Positions 36,344 to 46,168 are shown, numbered from the stretch's first letter. The stretch is DNA of 64,000 nt from Aureliella sp046290675 (GCA_046290675.1 JBKAHA010000013.1:62001-126000); one strand, 5' to 3'. Translations and numbers: made by a program. Notes: generated from the sequence alone by a model not told the origin.

Positions 36344-39300
36344 ATGAAATCGACCTCATCCAGCGCCAGAATGTTTCAATGCCTCCCTGTCACGCCAGCT
36401 AGGCCCTTCGCCGCACTTCTGATCGCCTTTCTTCTGATGATCGCCGGAGCCGTCTTCCAGCCTGCCTTCGTAAGAGCTGAAGATCCCTACGCGAAATTCC
36501 TCCAGCGTCTCAAGGACGAACAACTTTTCGATGTCGCGTTGGACTACATCAAGTTTCTCGAGACAGGGAAGCGAACGAACGCTGCGTTCTTAAAAGACAT
36601 AGAGCTTGAACGAGGAATGCTTGAGTACCAAGCCGCTTCCATGCTGCCTATCTCGAACCCGGCTCGAGGACGTCGCCTGGGGGACGCCGAGACGGCTCTA
36701 CGACGATTCCTGGATACGCGAAAACAGCACCCGCGTCGTGGAGAAGCTAGGCTCAAGGTCGGCGAACTCCTGCTACAGCGAGCTGATGAAGCTCGATCAC
36801 TCGCGAAGGTCGAAGACCTCGACAAGAACCCGAAAGACATACCAGACGCAATCCGTTTTTATGACGAAGCCCATCAGCTCTTCGAAAGTACGATTCAGGA
36901 GCTGGCTGGAATTCTCGAAAAGATCAAAGGTGCCCGCACCGATCCCAACGACAAAGCGGCAGTCGCTTATAGGCAAAAGGTCCAGCAAGATCTCCGTCAA
37001 GCTCAACTGCTCTCGGCAAAGTCGGTTGAAGAGCGAGGACGATCCCGCGCGATCGGCAGTAAAGAGCGTACCAAGGACCTCGAGACCGCTCTTAAGATGT
37101 TCCGCGATCTCTACCAAAAAGAGAATCGCATGGTTGGTGTTCGGAACTACGCGTTGTTTTACCGCAGCAACATCGAAGAGGCTCTCGGGAAGACCAGCGA
37201 TGCGATCGATGGCTACCGCCGCGTGGCTGACTTGGAGGGCGTTGATGTTTTGCGTCCCTTGCAAACCACTGCCATCACGAAATTGATTGGCTTGCTCGGC
37301 AAAGCAAAGAAATTTCAGCCGGCGTCAGACCGCGCGAAGCGATGGCTTTCCAACCTGCAGCCGACGGAACGTGAATCAAAAGAAACGATCGACTTGAAAT
37401 TGGCTCTTGCCCGGCTCCAAATCGCCTGGGCTGATTCGCTTAAGAAAAAGGACACCAACGATCGAGTCGCCAGCCGTCTTGTCCGGAACACACGTGACGA
37501 ATTGCGTTCACTATCGAGAATCCAGGGGAGCCACCTTCAGGAAACACAGGAGTTACTTGCCGAGTTAGGCGTCGAAACTTCAACGGACGACGACCTCGAT
37601 GAACTACCCTCGGTATCGTCCTTTGCGGAGGCGGTCGCGGAGGCTCAGAAGAGGATAGATCGATCCGAAAGCGATGCCTTAAGCATCGCCATTCTTCGTG
37701 ATCAAGGACAAGACGAAGAAGCAAACCGGGTCGAATCGAACATCGTCAGCACTCGCCGGCAAGCAATTCAGCTCCTTCGAACCGGACTTGGTCTATTCGG
37801 AAGCGAAGACGAAATGGAGGGCCTACAGGCGGCCCGCTTCTCGTTGGCTTATCTCTATCTCAAGTCCAACACCCCTTGGGAGGCGCTCGTCGTCGCCGAG
37901 CTTATCGCGAGAGAAAATCCGAACACAGACCAAGGCCTGAAGGCATCCGCAATCGCCCTGGGAGCATTCAGTGATCTGTTGAAAACAGCGGGTGAAGAGG
38001 AAAAGTCAGCGCTGACTATCCACCTGGAACCATTTGCGAAATACCTCGTCGAAACTTGGCCTAGCTCTGGTGAAGCCTCTGCAGCCGCGTCGGCTTTGGT
38101 CCAACTGGCGCTCATTGGAAAGCAATGGGACAAAGTCGATCAGTATCTTGCACTAGCTCCAACCGAAGGAGAGAGCACTAAAAGACTTCGTCGGGATGCC
38201 GGGATCTCCTTTTACAACCGCTACCTCGATGAGAAAAAGAAGTCCGGCGCCGAAAGCCCAACGACGAATGAACTCCGGCAACGTGCCAAGGACTCGCTTA
38301 CGATCGCCACCAATGGACTCAGGTCGGATGACATCGAAGACGCGGACCTGAACGCCATCAATGCACTTGTCCGCATCGAGATCGCGGAGAATCAACTCGG
38401 CCAAGCAGCGAAGCGTTTGAGCACTGGCAAGTCTTCTCCGCTCAAAGTGCTCGAAGCTAAGCCGGATGCTTTCGACGGAAAAACGGCGATGAATTGCTAC
38501 CGCACCGCCATTCAACTGACCATCAGCCAGCTTGCCAATGACACGCTCGACTCCCAAACGGCCGTCATTAAGACTGGACAATACATTAACCAACTTCAGA
38601 AACTCGCGGAAAAGACGGCCGCAGGAACACAGACACTTTCGGGCATCTTCGTTGCGTTGGCAAAGGATCTAAAGTCGCAATTGAACAATGCCAAGAGTCC
38701 CGCTCAACGCAGTAAGCTGTCTCAAGCCATGGTTCTGCTAGCTGAACAGGCCGGGAACGCTGAATCGTTTAACACTCGATTTTGGGCCGCCGACACACTC
38801 ATCTCTATTGCCGAGGAGAACAAGTCGGACCGTCAATCACAATCCACCTCTACGAAGGCATACCAAGGTGCTCGGGACATATTGGAAGCTATCCAATTGG
38901 AGGAGCAATCTAATCCTGGCTACATCAACCCCGACGGACACAAAATTCAGGTTCAGTTGCTGCTTGCAAAGGCCTACCGAGGATCGAAAGAGTTCAAACA
39001 AGCGCTCGACGCATTAAACGCGATCCTTGAGTCCAATGCCGGGCTGCTAACCGTGCAAATGGAAGCTGCCGCAACCTACCACTCTTGGGGCGATTCCGTT
39101 TCCACAAAGAAGCTCCGTGCTGCAGCCTACAAGGTCGCTTTCGCAGGTCACCCGAAACGCAAGTCCATGTGGGGCTGGGGTAAGATCGCCCAAGTCCTGG
39201 AAGGCAAAACGGAATTCGAATCCCAATTCTACGAAGCTCGATTCGAACTCGCTCGCAGCCGCTACAAAATGGCTCAAAGCGAATCCACCGAAGAACGCAA

Positions 39301-39463
39301 ACTAGCCGAACTAAGACGAGCAAAGAACGCTATCAGCCAAACTGCTGCCCTATATCCAACACTGGGCGGTTCCTTGATGAAGTCGAAGAACAACGTTTTG
39401 TTGAAGGCAATTCAAAAAGAACTTGGGGAACCCACCGACGGGCTAGCAGGACTCGACCTCTAG
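36344..39463 (+). CDS. Exported TPR-like protein, first gene of an ExbB/ExbD cluster
   Basis: A 1039-residue, almost all-helical protein with a signal peptide (FAALLIAFLLMIAGAVF, cleavage near FVRAEDPY). It is rich in Ala, Leu, Lys and Glu with repeated helix pairs of TPR type, for example EALGKTSDAIDGYRRVADLE, ARFSLAYLYLKSNTPWEALVVAELIARENP and AKAYRGSKEFKQALDALNAIL. It is expected in the periplasm, as a scaffold. It is followed on the same strand by another TPR-type gene and by ExbB/ExbD-like genes. The ATG at 36344 is preferred over an upstream in-frame TTG. Confidence 0.85.
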   Translation: MKSTSSSARMFQCLPVTPARPFAALLIAFLLMIAGAVFQPAFVRAEDPYAKFLQRLKDEQLFDVALDYIKFLETGKRTNAAFLKDIELERGMLEYQAASMLPISNPARGRRLGDAETALRRFLDTRKQHPRRGEARLKVGELLLQRADEARSLAKVEDLDKNPKDIPDAIRFYDEAHQLFESTIQELAGILEKIKGARTDPNDKAAVAYRQKVQQDLRQAQLLSAKSVEERGRSRAIGSKERTKDLETALKMFRDLYQKENRMVGVRNYALFYRSNIEEALGKTSDAIDGYRRVADLEGVDVLRPLQTTAITKLIGLLGKAKKFQPASDRAKRWLSNLQPTERESKETIDLKLALARLQIAWADSLKKKDTNDRVASRLVRNTRDELRSLSRIQGSHLQETQELLAELGVETSTDDDLDELPSVSSFAEAVAEAQKRIDRSESDALSIAILRDQGQDEEANRVESNIVSTRRQAIQLLRTGLGLFGSEDEMEGLQAARFSLAYLYLKSNTPWEALVVAELIARENPNTDQGLKASAIALGAFSDLLKTAGEEEKSALTIHLEPFAKYLVETWPSSGEASAAASALVQLALIGKQWDKVDQYLALAPTEGESTKRLRRDAGISFYNRYLDEKKKSGAESPTTNELRQRAKDSLTIATNGLRSDDIEDADLNAINALVRIEIAENQLGQAAKRLSTGKSSPLKVLEAKPDAFDGKTAMNCYRTAIQLTISQLANDTLDSQTAVIKTGQYINQLQKLAEKTAAGTQTLSGIFVALAKDLKSQLNNAKSPAQRSKLSQAMVLLAEQAGNAESFNTRFWAADTLISIAEENKSDRQSQSTSTKAYQGARDILEAIQLEEQSNPGYINPDGHKIQVQLLLAKAYRGSKEFKQALDALNAILESNAGLLTVQMEAAATYHSWGDSVSTKKLRAAAYKVAFAGHPKRKSMWGWGKIAQVLEGKTEFESQFYEARFELARSRYKMAQSESTEERKLAELRRAKNAISQTAALYPTLGGSLMKSKNNVLLKAIQKELGEPTDGLAGLDL

Positions 39464-39541
39464 CCGACCTCATACTCAAGACTCCTGATTCTGCTCTTCA
39501 ACAGTCGTTCCACCGTATCAACAATGCCTCAAACCCGACCC

Positions 39542-40582
39542 ATGGCCATGAAAAATCTCCTAACCGCGATTCTTCTAGCGTCGATCTCCTTCGGCGCGAC
39601 CCCATCCTTCGCTGCCGATAAGGTTTACCCCAAGAATGGGGTTCCAGCTTCAGGGCAGATCAAGGCGTTATCGTGGACCAAAGCCACCATCAACGTGCGT
39701 GGCAAAGATCAAACTTTCGATATGGCTGACGTTTCGAAAGTCGCTTTTGACGGGGAACCACGCGAACTCGAGCGTGCTCGCGACCAATTCGTTAACGGGC
39801 AATATGACCAGGCATTGGAAGAAATTAAAAAGGTCGACAAGGGTGGGATTTCTCGAAAACTGATCACACAAGACATCGACTTCTACCGTTGGTATTGCGA
39901 AGGCAAGATGGCGTTGTCCGGAAACGGCGATCGCAATGCTGCAATCAATGGCCTTCGGTCCATCGCCAGTGCAAACAGGACGACGCACCATTTGCTCGAT
40001 ATCGCAGAAATGCTCGGGCAACTGCACATGTCAATTGGCAAACCGAAAGAGGCTGCGACGTTCTTTGGTGTTCTGCTACGCGCTCCTGATGACACCACCA
40101 AGGCGATAGGCACCTACCGGCTGGGGCTTGTCGAACTGGCTGACGACAAGACCGCAGAAGCAAGAAAGCGGCTATCGAGCCTCGCGTCGGCAGCCAGCAG
40201 TTCTCCTGAAATGAAGCGTCTCCAGAATTTGGCTCGTGTGGCACTCTCGGTCTGCGATCAGCGTGACGGAAAGACAGAAGAAGCTCTCAAAAGACTGGAT
40301 ACCCTCGTCGCGGCGACAGACTCGACAGACCAAGAGCTTTACGCGCGAATCAACAACGCGAAGGGAGCTTGCTACCTGGCCCAAAACAAGCCAACCGAAG
40401 CCCTCTTTCACTACCTGCAAACCGACCTGCTATTTTTCAGTGAAGCTGAGGCTCACGCAGAAGCACTGTATCATTTGTCTGATCTTTGGAAGCGATACGG
40501 GAATCCATCCAAGGCGGCGGACGCACGGCAGAGATTATCCAATCAATACGCTTCCAGCGCATGGGCAAGCAAATCAAACTAG
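39542..40582 (+). CDS. Exported TPR-type protein, second gene of the ExbB/ExbD cluster
   Basis: The product of about 346 residues has a signal peptide (MKNLLTAILLASISFGATPSFAADK). A short beta segment (GQIKALSWTKATINVRGKDQTFDMADVSKVAFDGEP) reads like the SH3-like or Sm-like N-terminal module seen before TPRs. TPR helix pairs follow (RARDQFVNGQYDQALEEIKKV, NAKGACYLAQNKPTEALFHY, ALYHLSDLWKRYGNPSKAADA). The start at 39542 or 39548 gives the clean signal peptide; a longer frame begins at 39524. It lies about 80 bases after the large TPR gene and 120 before the ExbB-like gene. Confidence 0.83.
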   Translation: MAMKNLLTAILLASISFGATPSFAADKVYPKNGVPASGQIKALSWTKATINVRGKDQTFDMADVSKVAFDGEPRELERARDQFVNGQYDQALEEIKKVDKGGISRKLITQDIDFYRWYCEGKMALSGNGDRNAAINGLRSIASANRTTHHLLDIAEMLGQLHMSIGKPKEAATFFGVLLRAPDDTTKAIGTYRLGLVELADDKTAEARKRLSSLASAASSSPEMKRLQNLARVALSVCDQRDGKTEEALKRLDTLVAATDSTDQELYARINNAKGACYLAQNKPTEALFHYLQTDLLFFSEAEAHAEALYHLSDLWKRYGNPSKAADARQRLSNQYASSAWASKSN

Positions 40583-40704
40583 GTCAAAAGACCGACCTAA
40601 AATCAAACTTTGACCTCATCTGAATCTCACACAACTAATCAAAAACGCGGCACTACATCGCTCCATGGTGGGCTTCCGAGTGCTATTCGTTCACGGAGCA
40701 CGAT

Positions 40705-41586
40705 ATGACTGACTGCACGACTAATCTCCTTCGGCGTTGGAGCCTTCCTAGCCGCAGCTTGGCACACCAGTCGTTCTTAGCAATTCTTGTGGCATTCGCG
40801 TTTGCTGGAATGTTCATCCAAACAACCACCACCGCGGTTGCGCAAGATGAAGCTGAGTTGGCAGCTGACATTTTGGGCGACGACGTAGTCGATCCTGCTC
40901 CTGCTGACCCTGATCCGGCTGCCGGCGGCGAGCCCGGAGAATCAGACGACGACGAAGGTGTAAAGGCACCATCGAATTTACTGGCATGGACTTTCCAAGC
41001 CCTTGGGATTCCCTACACCGTCATCTTCTTCGCACTCTCGATCACGCTTCTCACGCTTATCGTGATGAACATTCTCGCTAGCCGGCAAGATAACATCTGC
41101 CCACCGGATCTGATCGAAGGCGTTGAACAGCAGCTTGGCGAAGGCAATGCCCAAGGAGCGGCCGAGTTGATTCGTACCGACGAGTCCTTCCTGGGTCAGG
41201 TTGTCGCAGCAGGCCTGTCCAAACTAGACAAAGGGCACTCCCATGCGATCGAATCGATGCAGGAAGTTGGCGAGGAAGAGACCATGAAAATGGACCACAA
41301 CCTTAGCTACATGGCATTGATCGGAAACATCAGCCCGATGATCGGACTATTCGGTACCGTCCAAGGGATGATTAGCGCGTTCCGAACAATTGCCACATCC
41401 GGTTCGACACCGAAGCCTAGCCAGTTGGCCATGGATATTTCGACGGCGTTGTTTACGACGTTGGCCGGTCTCGCCATCGCGATCCCAGCGATTGCGGTCT
41501 ACAACATTTTGCGAAACCGAGTCCAACGTCTGACCATGCAGGTCGGTGTCACTAGCGAAGAACTGCTAGAACGATTCGAGGGCTAA
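40705..41586 (+). CDS. MotA/TolQ/ExbB proton channel family protein
   Basis: A 293-residue inner-membrane subunit. It begins with a cleavable-looking signal segment (about residues 20-46) and an acidic, Pro-rich linker (ADILGDDVVDPAPADPDPAAGGEPGE), which ordinary ExbB lacks. The first membrane helix (IPYTVIFFALSITLLTLIVM) follows, and then the diagnostic pair NLSYMALIGNISPMIGLFGTVQGMISAF and LFTTLAGLAIAIPAIAVYNIL. With ExbD-like partners it should form a proton-driven motor acting on the periplasm or outer membrane. GGAG lies 6 bases before the ATG. The ExbD genes follow at once. Confidence 0.93.
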   Translation: MTDCTTNLLRRWSLPSRSLAHQSFLAILVAFAFAGMFIQTTTTAVAQDEAELAADILGDDVVDPAPADPDPAAGGEPGESDDDEGVKAPSNLLAWTFQALGIPYTVIFFALSITLLTLIVMNILASRQDNICPPDLIEGVEQQLGEGNAQGAAELIRTDESFLGQVVAAGLSKLDKGHSHAIESMQEVGEEETMKMDHNLSYMALIGNISPMIGLFGTVQGMISAFRTIATSGSTPKPSQLAMDISTALFTTLAGLAIAIPAIAVYNILRNRVQRLTMQVGVTSEELLERFEG

Positions 41587-41590
41587 TCAT

Positions 41591-42025
41591 ATGCGAATTG
41601 GAAAAAAGGCCGACGGTCCAGCAGAGGCGGACCTAACGCCCATGATCGACATGACGTTCCAATTGATCGCCTTCTTTATGGTGTTGATCAATTTTTCGCA
41701 GAGCGAACAGAACGATAAGGTCACCCTGCCCACTAGCGAGCTCGCCAAGCCTGTCGACACGCCTCTCGAGTTCCCTATTATCGTCCACCTGACTAGCGAC
41801 GACGCAGTGGTCATCGGCGGCGATGAAGTCGCCATTGAAGCGATGGCTTCGCGACTTCAGCCGGAAATTTCGCTCCTGAAACTAGAGAACAAAACGGCAG
41901 CAGACGCGAACATCATTATTCGCTCACACCAAACCGCCCCAGGCGGACGAGTCCAGGACCTTATTTCTAAGTGTCAAGAACTCGGCTTTGAGAACTTCGC
42001 TTTGCGTGTGAAGGAGGAAATCTAA
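41591..42025 (+). CDS. ExbD/TolR-family protein (first copy)
   Basis: A 144-residue single-span inner-membrane protein. The N-terminus KKADGPAEADLTPMIDMTFQLIAFFMVLINF has the family's PMIDM motif, whose Asp is the proton-conducting residue in the membrane helix, and the rest is periplasmic. It lies 4 bases after the ExbB-like gene and overlaps the next gene by one base (TAATG), so it is translationally coupled. Confidence 0.93.
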   Translation: MRIGKKADGPAEADLTPMIDMTFQLIAFFMVLINFSQSEQNDKVTLPTSELAKPVDTPLEFPIIVHLTSDDAVVIGGDEVAIEAMASRLQPEISLLKLENKTAADANIIIRSHQTAPGGRVQDLISKCQELGFENFALRVKEEI

Positions 42026-42501
42026 TGGAGTTCCGCAGCCGCAGCAAAGATGACAAGAACGAGCTCCCCATGACGTCGATGATCGACATCGTGTTCCTGC
42101 TGCTTGTCTTCTTCATCATGACCTTCAAGATCAGCGCTCAAGAAGGCGACTTCAATATCAAGATGCCAGCCCCCGGTCAGGGTGCCGCAGCCGACACCAC
42201 CCAATTGCCCCTGAAGCTACGCCTCAAGTCCGACGGTAGCGGCGGTCTGCAGGAAATCGTCTTGAACGACAACCTGACCTTCGGCACAGACTGGCAACAG
42301 CTCCGAGGCCAAATCGTTCGGATGGTAGGAGACCCAACTGGCCCCTCCGATGAAGAAGGTCCGGAAGTCGAAATCGACCTCGATTATGACTTGCACTACA
42401 TCCATGTCATCAAAGCCATCACGGCGGTGACGGGTTATCGAAGCGGTGACGACGTGGTGAAGCTCGTCGATCGCATTAAGTTCGCACCACAACGGAAGTA
42501 G
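42025..42501 (+). CDS. ExbD/TolR-family protein (second copy)
   Basis: A 158-residue paralogue of the previous gene with the same plan: short N-terminus, SMIDIVFLLLVFFIMTFKI with the channel Asp, then a periplasmic domain rich in acidic residues (DPTGPSDEEGPEVEIDLDYD). A strong ribosome site AGGAGG precedes its ATG, which overlaps the previous stop. Two ExbD copies per ExbB suggest a heteromeric stator pair, as seen in some other two-ExbD systems. The cluster ends here, converging on a Xer-type recombinase gene. Confidence 0.93.
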   Translation: MEFRSRSKDDKNELPMTSMIDIVFLLLVFFIMTFKISAQEGDFNIKMPAPGQGAAADTTQLPLKLRLKSDGSGGLQEIVLNDNLTFGTDWQQLRGQIVRMVGDPTGPSDEEGPEVEIDLDYDLHYIHVIKAITAVTGYRSGDDVVKLVDRIKFAPQRK

Positions 42502-42520
42502 CGAAACCGCAGCAACGCAG

Positions 42521-43477
42521 TTAAGCCCGCGGGTGAAACTGCTGATGGATTCGTTTCAAGCGTGAGCTTTCAACTTGCGTATAGATCTGCGTGGTTTGAA
42601 TACTGGCGTGGCCAAGTAGCTCTTGAATCTGGCGCAAATCGGCGCCGCCTCCCAACATGTGCGTTGCAAAGCTATGTCGCATCGTGTGGGGACTTACGTC
42701 TGGGTCGATACCGGCACGCACCGCGTAGCGTTTCACCAGTTCCCAAATCGCCTCGCGTCTGAGGCGTTTCCCGGTGCGTGAGAGGATGAGCCAGGGGCAC
42801 TGCTCCGGCGGTTTCTCGCGAACCAAGTCTGGACGCAGTTCATCCAAGTACAGACCCATCGCCTTTCTGGCTCTCTCACCTATGGGCACCATTCGTTGCT
42901 TTGAGCCTTTACCTTCGACCAAACAGAATCCCTCTTCGAGATGGATGTTCGCTAGCAGCAAATACGAGACTTCGGAAACCCGACAACCCGTGGCGTACAG
43001 CAGCTCCAAGATGGCGACATCGCGTTGCCAATAAGTATCGTATTTCTTCGGCGCAGCAAGAAAGCGTTCAACTGCCGCCGTGTTAATGGCTTTCGGAATT
43101 CGTTCCCATGTCTTCTGCGTCGCCAACAGCTCCGATGGGTTGTCTTTAATGATGCCTTCGAGCTGCAAGTACTTGAAGAACATTCGGGTCGATACGATGA
43201 TTCGCGAAATCGATGAAGCGGCTAGCGTTTTGCCTTGCAGCGATTCGACAAAATCGCTCAAGTCGGCCAGCTTCAGCTGATTCAGTTTTCGACTCTTCTT
43301 CCAGTTCAGAAATCGGCGAATATCCCGCCCGTAAGCTTGAACCGTATTTTCGGCTAGGTGACACTCCGACCGAAGATAGTCAACGAACTTCTCGTGCCAG
43401 TTCGTCGAGTCTGCGTCGGAATCAACCTTTTTGGCGACACCACCGTTCTGCTGCAGGCGTCGGAGTTTGCTCGGCAT
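42521..43477 (-). CDS. Tyrosine recombinase of XerC/XerD type
   Basis: A 318-residue site-specific recombinase, likely used for chromosome dimer resolution. It has an N-terminal SAM-like DNA-binding domain (FVDYLRSECHLAENTVQAYGRDIRRFL). The catalytic residues are all visible: Arg in ATGCRVSEV, Lys in VEGKGSKQRMVP, His and Arg in HTMRHSFATHML, His in LLGHASIQTTQIYTQV, and the nucleophile Tyr in that last motif. The length and architecture match XerC/D rather than phage integrases, and there are no phage genes near. The ATG at 43477 is used; the frame extends upstream to 43753 through sequence without recombinase character. Confidence 0.92.
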   Translation of the reverse strand: MPSKLRRLQQNGGVAKKVDSDADSTNWHEKFVDYLRSECHLAENTVQAYGRDIRRFLNWKKSRKLNQLKLADLSDFVESLQGKTLAASSISRIIVSTRMFFKYLQLEGIIKDNPSELLATQKTWERIPKAINTAAVERFLAAPKKYDTYWQRDVAILELLYATGCRVSEVSYLLLANIHLEEGFCLVEGKGSKQRMVPIGERARKAMGLYLDELRPDLVREKPPEQCPWLILSRTGKRLRREAIWELVKRYAVRAGIDPDVSPHTMRHSFATHMLGGGADLRQIQELLGHASIQTTQIYTQVESSRLKRIHQQFHPRA

Positions 43478-43801
43478 GGTCCGTTTTCTCGTGGAAGGGT
43501 GATCACTCCGCCCCGACGACTCAGAGACTGGAAGACAATTCAGGAATTGCCGTAAAAATTCTTTACATGAGAAGTCGATAAGGCAAAAGCCTCCACACTT
43601 TGGTTCGGATGCGACATAATTCGAGCTTCCGTAGTTGGCACAAATCAAAGACGATATCCGCATATAGGCGCGAGCGTAGCGATCATGACGGCGGTAGTAG
43701 CGCGAGAGTTGGCGAGCGCTGGCGGACAAAGTCGGAACTTCAACTAGATTCACGCGACAGATTGGGTTGGAAGTGAGCCAGCCTAAAGAGAAGGTTTAAC
43801 G
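43478..43801. other. Divergent promoter region, no gene seen
   Basis: About 320 bases between the recombinase and galE starts. It contains no convincing gene. AGAAGG lies 7 bases before the galE ATG. No palindrome or repeat was recognised. Confidence 0.45.
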
Positions 43802-44806
43802 ATGCGAATCCTTGTTATCGGTGGTGCGGGATATGTTGGTTCGCACACGGTCCGGCAACTAGCCCGCAACGGGCATCACGTTGTCGTCTACGACAACCTT
43901 TCAAAAGGGCACCGCTCTGCGGTCAAAGAAGCCGAATTAGTCGTCGGTGAGCTTTCGGATCGCGAAAACCTGATCCGCGTCTTCAAAGAGCATCAGATCG
44001 AAGCCGTTATGCACTTCGCTGCATTCGCGCTTGTTGGAGAGTCCGTTGCTCAACCCGCCATCTATTATCAAAACAACGTCGCGGCTCCGCTCGAGTTGCT
44101 TGAGGCCATGCGCAGCGCTGGGGTATGGCGGATCGTGTTCTCCTCAACGACCGCGACCTATGGCGAACCAAAGAAAATTCCCATCGCCGAAACGACTCCC
44201 CAATTGCCCATCAATCCTTACGGTTTCACGAAGCTGGTATTCGAACACGCGCTCAGTGATTACGCCCGTGCTTACGGATTCGGCTGCGCGGCGCTCCGTT
44301 ACTTTAATGCCGCCGGAGCCAGCCCGGATGGCGACATTGGCGAAGACCATGATCCGGAGAGCCATCTCATCCCCATCGTGTTGCAAACAGCATTAGGACA
44401 ACGCGAGCGAATCGGCATCTTTGGCAATGACTACCCGACGCCAGACGGAACCTGCATCCGCGATTATATTCACGTCGATGACCTAGCGGACGCGCACTTG
44501 AAGGCACTCGATCTGCTCGAACCATGTAGCAACTTACAGCTCAACTTGGGCACCGGCCATGGGCATTCCGTCCAACAGGTCGTAGAAGCTTGCCGCCGTA
44601 TTACGGGGCACGCGATTCCAACCACGATTGAAGAACGCCGCCCTGGCGACCCTTCGGAATTAGTAGCAGACAGCACACTCGCTCAAAAAGTCCTTGGTTG
44701 GAGGCCTCGATACACCAATATCGAGGAGATCGTGTCTACCGCCTGGAGATGGCACCAAGCTCATCCACGTGGTTACTCAACCCAGGAAGAAGCTGCAGGC
44801 CTCTAA
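43802..44806 (+). CDS. galE: UDP-glucose 4-epimerase
   Basis: Interconverts UDP-glucose and UDP-galactose, supplying precursors for surface polysaccharides. The 334-residue product opens with the NAD motif ILVIGGAGYVGSHTVRQL, then YDNLSKGHRSAV, the catalytic Ser/Thr region VFSSTTATYGEPKKIPI and the catalytic Tyr-Lys pair in NPYGFTKLVFE. RYFNAAGASPDGDIGEDH and GDYPTPDGTCIRDYIHVDDLA are highly typical of GalE itself. The next gene follows 120 bases later. Confidence 0.95.
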   Translation: MRILVIGGAGYVGSHTVRQLARNGHHVVVYDNLSKGHRSAVKEAELVVGELSDRENLIRVFKEHQIEAVMHFAAFALVGESVAQPAIYYQNNVAAPLELLEAMRSAGVWRIVFSSTTATYGEPKKIPIAETTPQLPINPYGFTKLVFEHALSDYARAYGFGCAALRYFNAAGASPDGDIGEDHDPESHLIPIVLQTALGQRERIGIFGNDYPTPDGTCIRDYIHVDDLADAHLKALDLLEPCSNLQLNLGTGHGHSVQQVVEACRRITGHAIPTTIEERRPGDPSELVADSTLAQKVLGWRPRYTNIEEIVSTAWRWHQAHPRGYSTQEEAAGL

Positions 44807-44929
44807 CACCTGGGGATCCGTACCCTACCCAGCTCGAGGCAATCCGCGACGCTGCGCTGGTATCTGGCACAGCCATGTCAAAGTAGTTAGAACTACGTCG
44901 CTGTAGAGACAGAGGCGTAGTATACTTCA

Positions 44930-46168
44930 ATGCAAGACATCATCGTTGAGAAACCGTACGCGTTTATCGAGCCCCACCGCGGAAACTGGGTGCCATCTAC
45001 GATTCAACGACTGCGTCTGGTTGATCACTATCTGAATTACTTTGAAGGCGTCGTTTCTCACGAAGTTCGCAATATCGGACGCTTAGAAGAATCCCTGCGT
45101 GCCGGACACGGCATCATTCTCGCTCCAAATCATTGTCGTTACGCCGACCCGCTCGCAATGGGCTGGGTTGCAAGGCAAGCCAACGTTCATGTCTATGCCA
45201 TGGCTAGCTGGCACTTATTCCACCAGGGACGTTTACAGGCTTTCGCGATTCGAATGTGCGGCGGCTTCAGTGTCTTCCGCGAAGGCCTTGATCGCACCTC
45301 CCTCGATACGGCCATCGATGTCGTCGCGCGAGCGGAGCGCCCCTTGGTTATCTTTCCTGAAGGGACCGTCTTCAGAAACAATGACCAGATAAGTCCGTTG
45401 CTTGATGGCGTTTCTTTTCTAGCTAGATCGGCCGCGCGCAAACGAAAGAAGGCGGATCTCGGAAAGGTGGTTATTCATCCAGTCGCGATCAAATACCTAT
45501 ACCGCGGCGATGTTGCCGCCGCCGCGGAACCAGTCATTAGGCGTTTGGAAAATCAACTAACCTGGGCGCGGACACTCCCCGCCAACAACTTGGTCGACCG
45601 CGTGAATCGCTTAAGCGAAGGTTTATTCGCTCTGCGTGAGATTCAATTCCGCGGCTCGTCTTCAAGCGGTGGGCTTGGGACGCGAAAACAGAATCTGGTC
45701 GAAGCGATCCTAGGTCCCGCCGAAGAACGAATCCTAGGCCAAAAGCAATTCGGAGACGTCGTCCCCAGAATCAAGGCACTGCGTACCAAACTCATGCCCG
45801 AGCTTCTCGCTTCTCAGGGCATGCCCGGTCGAGACCAGATCTGGAGCTTGTTCGAAGATATCTATGCCGCACAAATTGTGTCCGCCTATCCAGAGGAACC
45901 ACTGGCATCTCCAACCGAGATGCAGTTGCTCGAGACGGTAGAACGCCTGGACGAAGACGTGAATGATCACTCTGAGATCCACAGGCCGCTTCATGCAGTG
46001 CTAGATGTTGGCGACCCGATCGAAGCCTCTCCCAATAAGCCGCCACGGGGTGAGGCAGACCCGATCATGGAAAGCCTGCAGGTTGGGATTCAATCCATGC
46101 TCAACCGTCTCAAAACGGAGTCCCCGCCTTTCGTGCAGCCGAGTCCGGATCGCGAATCGAACCGTTAA
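44930..46168 (+). CDS. 1-acylglycerol-3-phosphate acyltransferase-like protein (PlsC family)
   Basis: A 412-residue membrane-associated acyltransferase. The two signature blocks are LAPNHCRYADPLAMG (H-x4-D catalytic dyad) and VIFPEGTVFRNND (phosphate-binding EGT), with GGFSVFREGLDRTSLDTA between them. It likely adds an acyl chain to lysophosphatidic acid or a related lipid. The C-terminal 150 residues extend beyond the catalytic domain of ordinary PlsC and contain a charged, partly repetitive segment. It lies between galE and an ABC permease gene. Confidence 0.85.
   Translation: MQDIIVEKPYAFIEPHRGNWVPSTIQRLRLVDHYLNYFEGVVSHEVRNIGRLEESLRAGHGIILAPNHCRYADPLAMGWVARQANVHVYAMASWHLFHQGRLQAFAIRMCGGFSVFREGLDRTSLDTAIDVVARAERPLVIFPEGTVFRNNDQISPLLDGVSFLARSAARKRKKADLGKVVIHPVAIKYLYRGDVAAAAEPVIRRLENQLTWARTLPANNLVDRVNRLSEGLFALREIQFRGSSSSGGLGTRKQNLVEAILGPAEERILGQKQFGDVVPRIKALRTKLMPELLASQGMPGRDQIWSLFEDIYAAQIVSAYPEEPLASPTEMQLLETVERLDEDVNDHSEIHRPLHAVLDVGDPIEASPNKPPRGEADPIMESLQVGIQSMLNRLKTESPPFVQPSPDRESNR

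Noticed and set aside
42521..43477. Integrase of a mobile island next to the tRNA or another target
   Set aside because: The recombinase has a XerC/D layout, no phage or island genes surround it, and no att repeats were seen; the only tRNA is 14 kb away.
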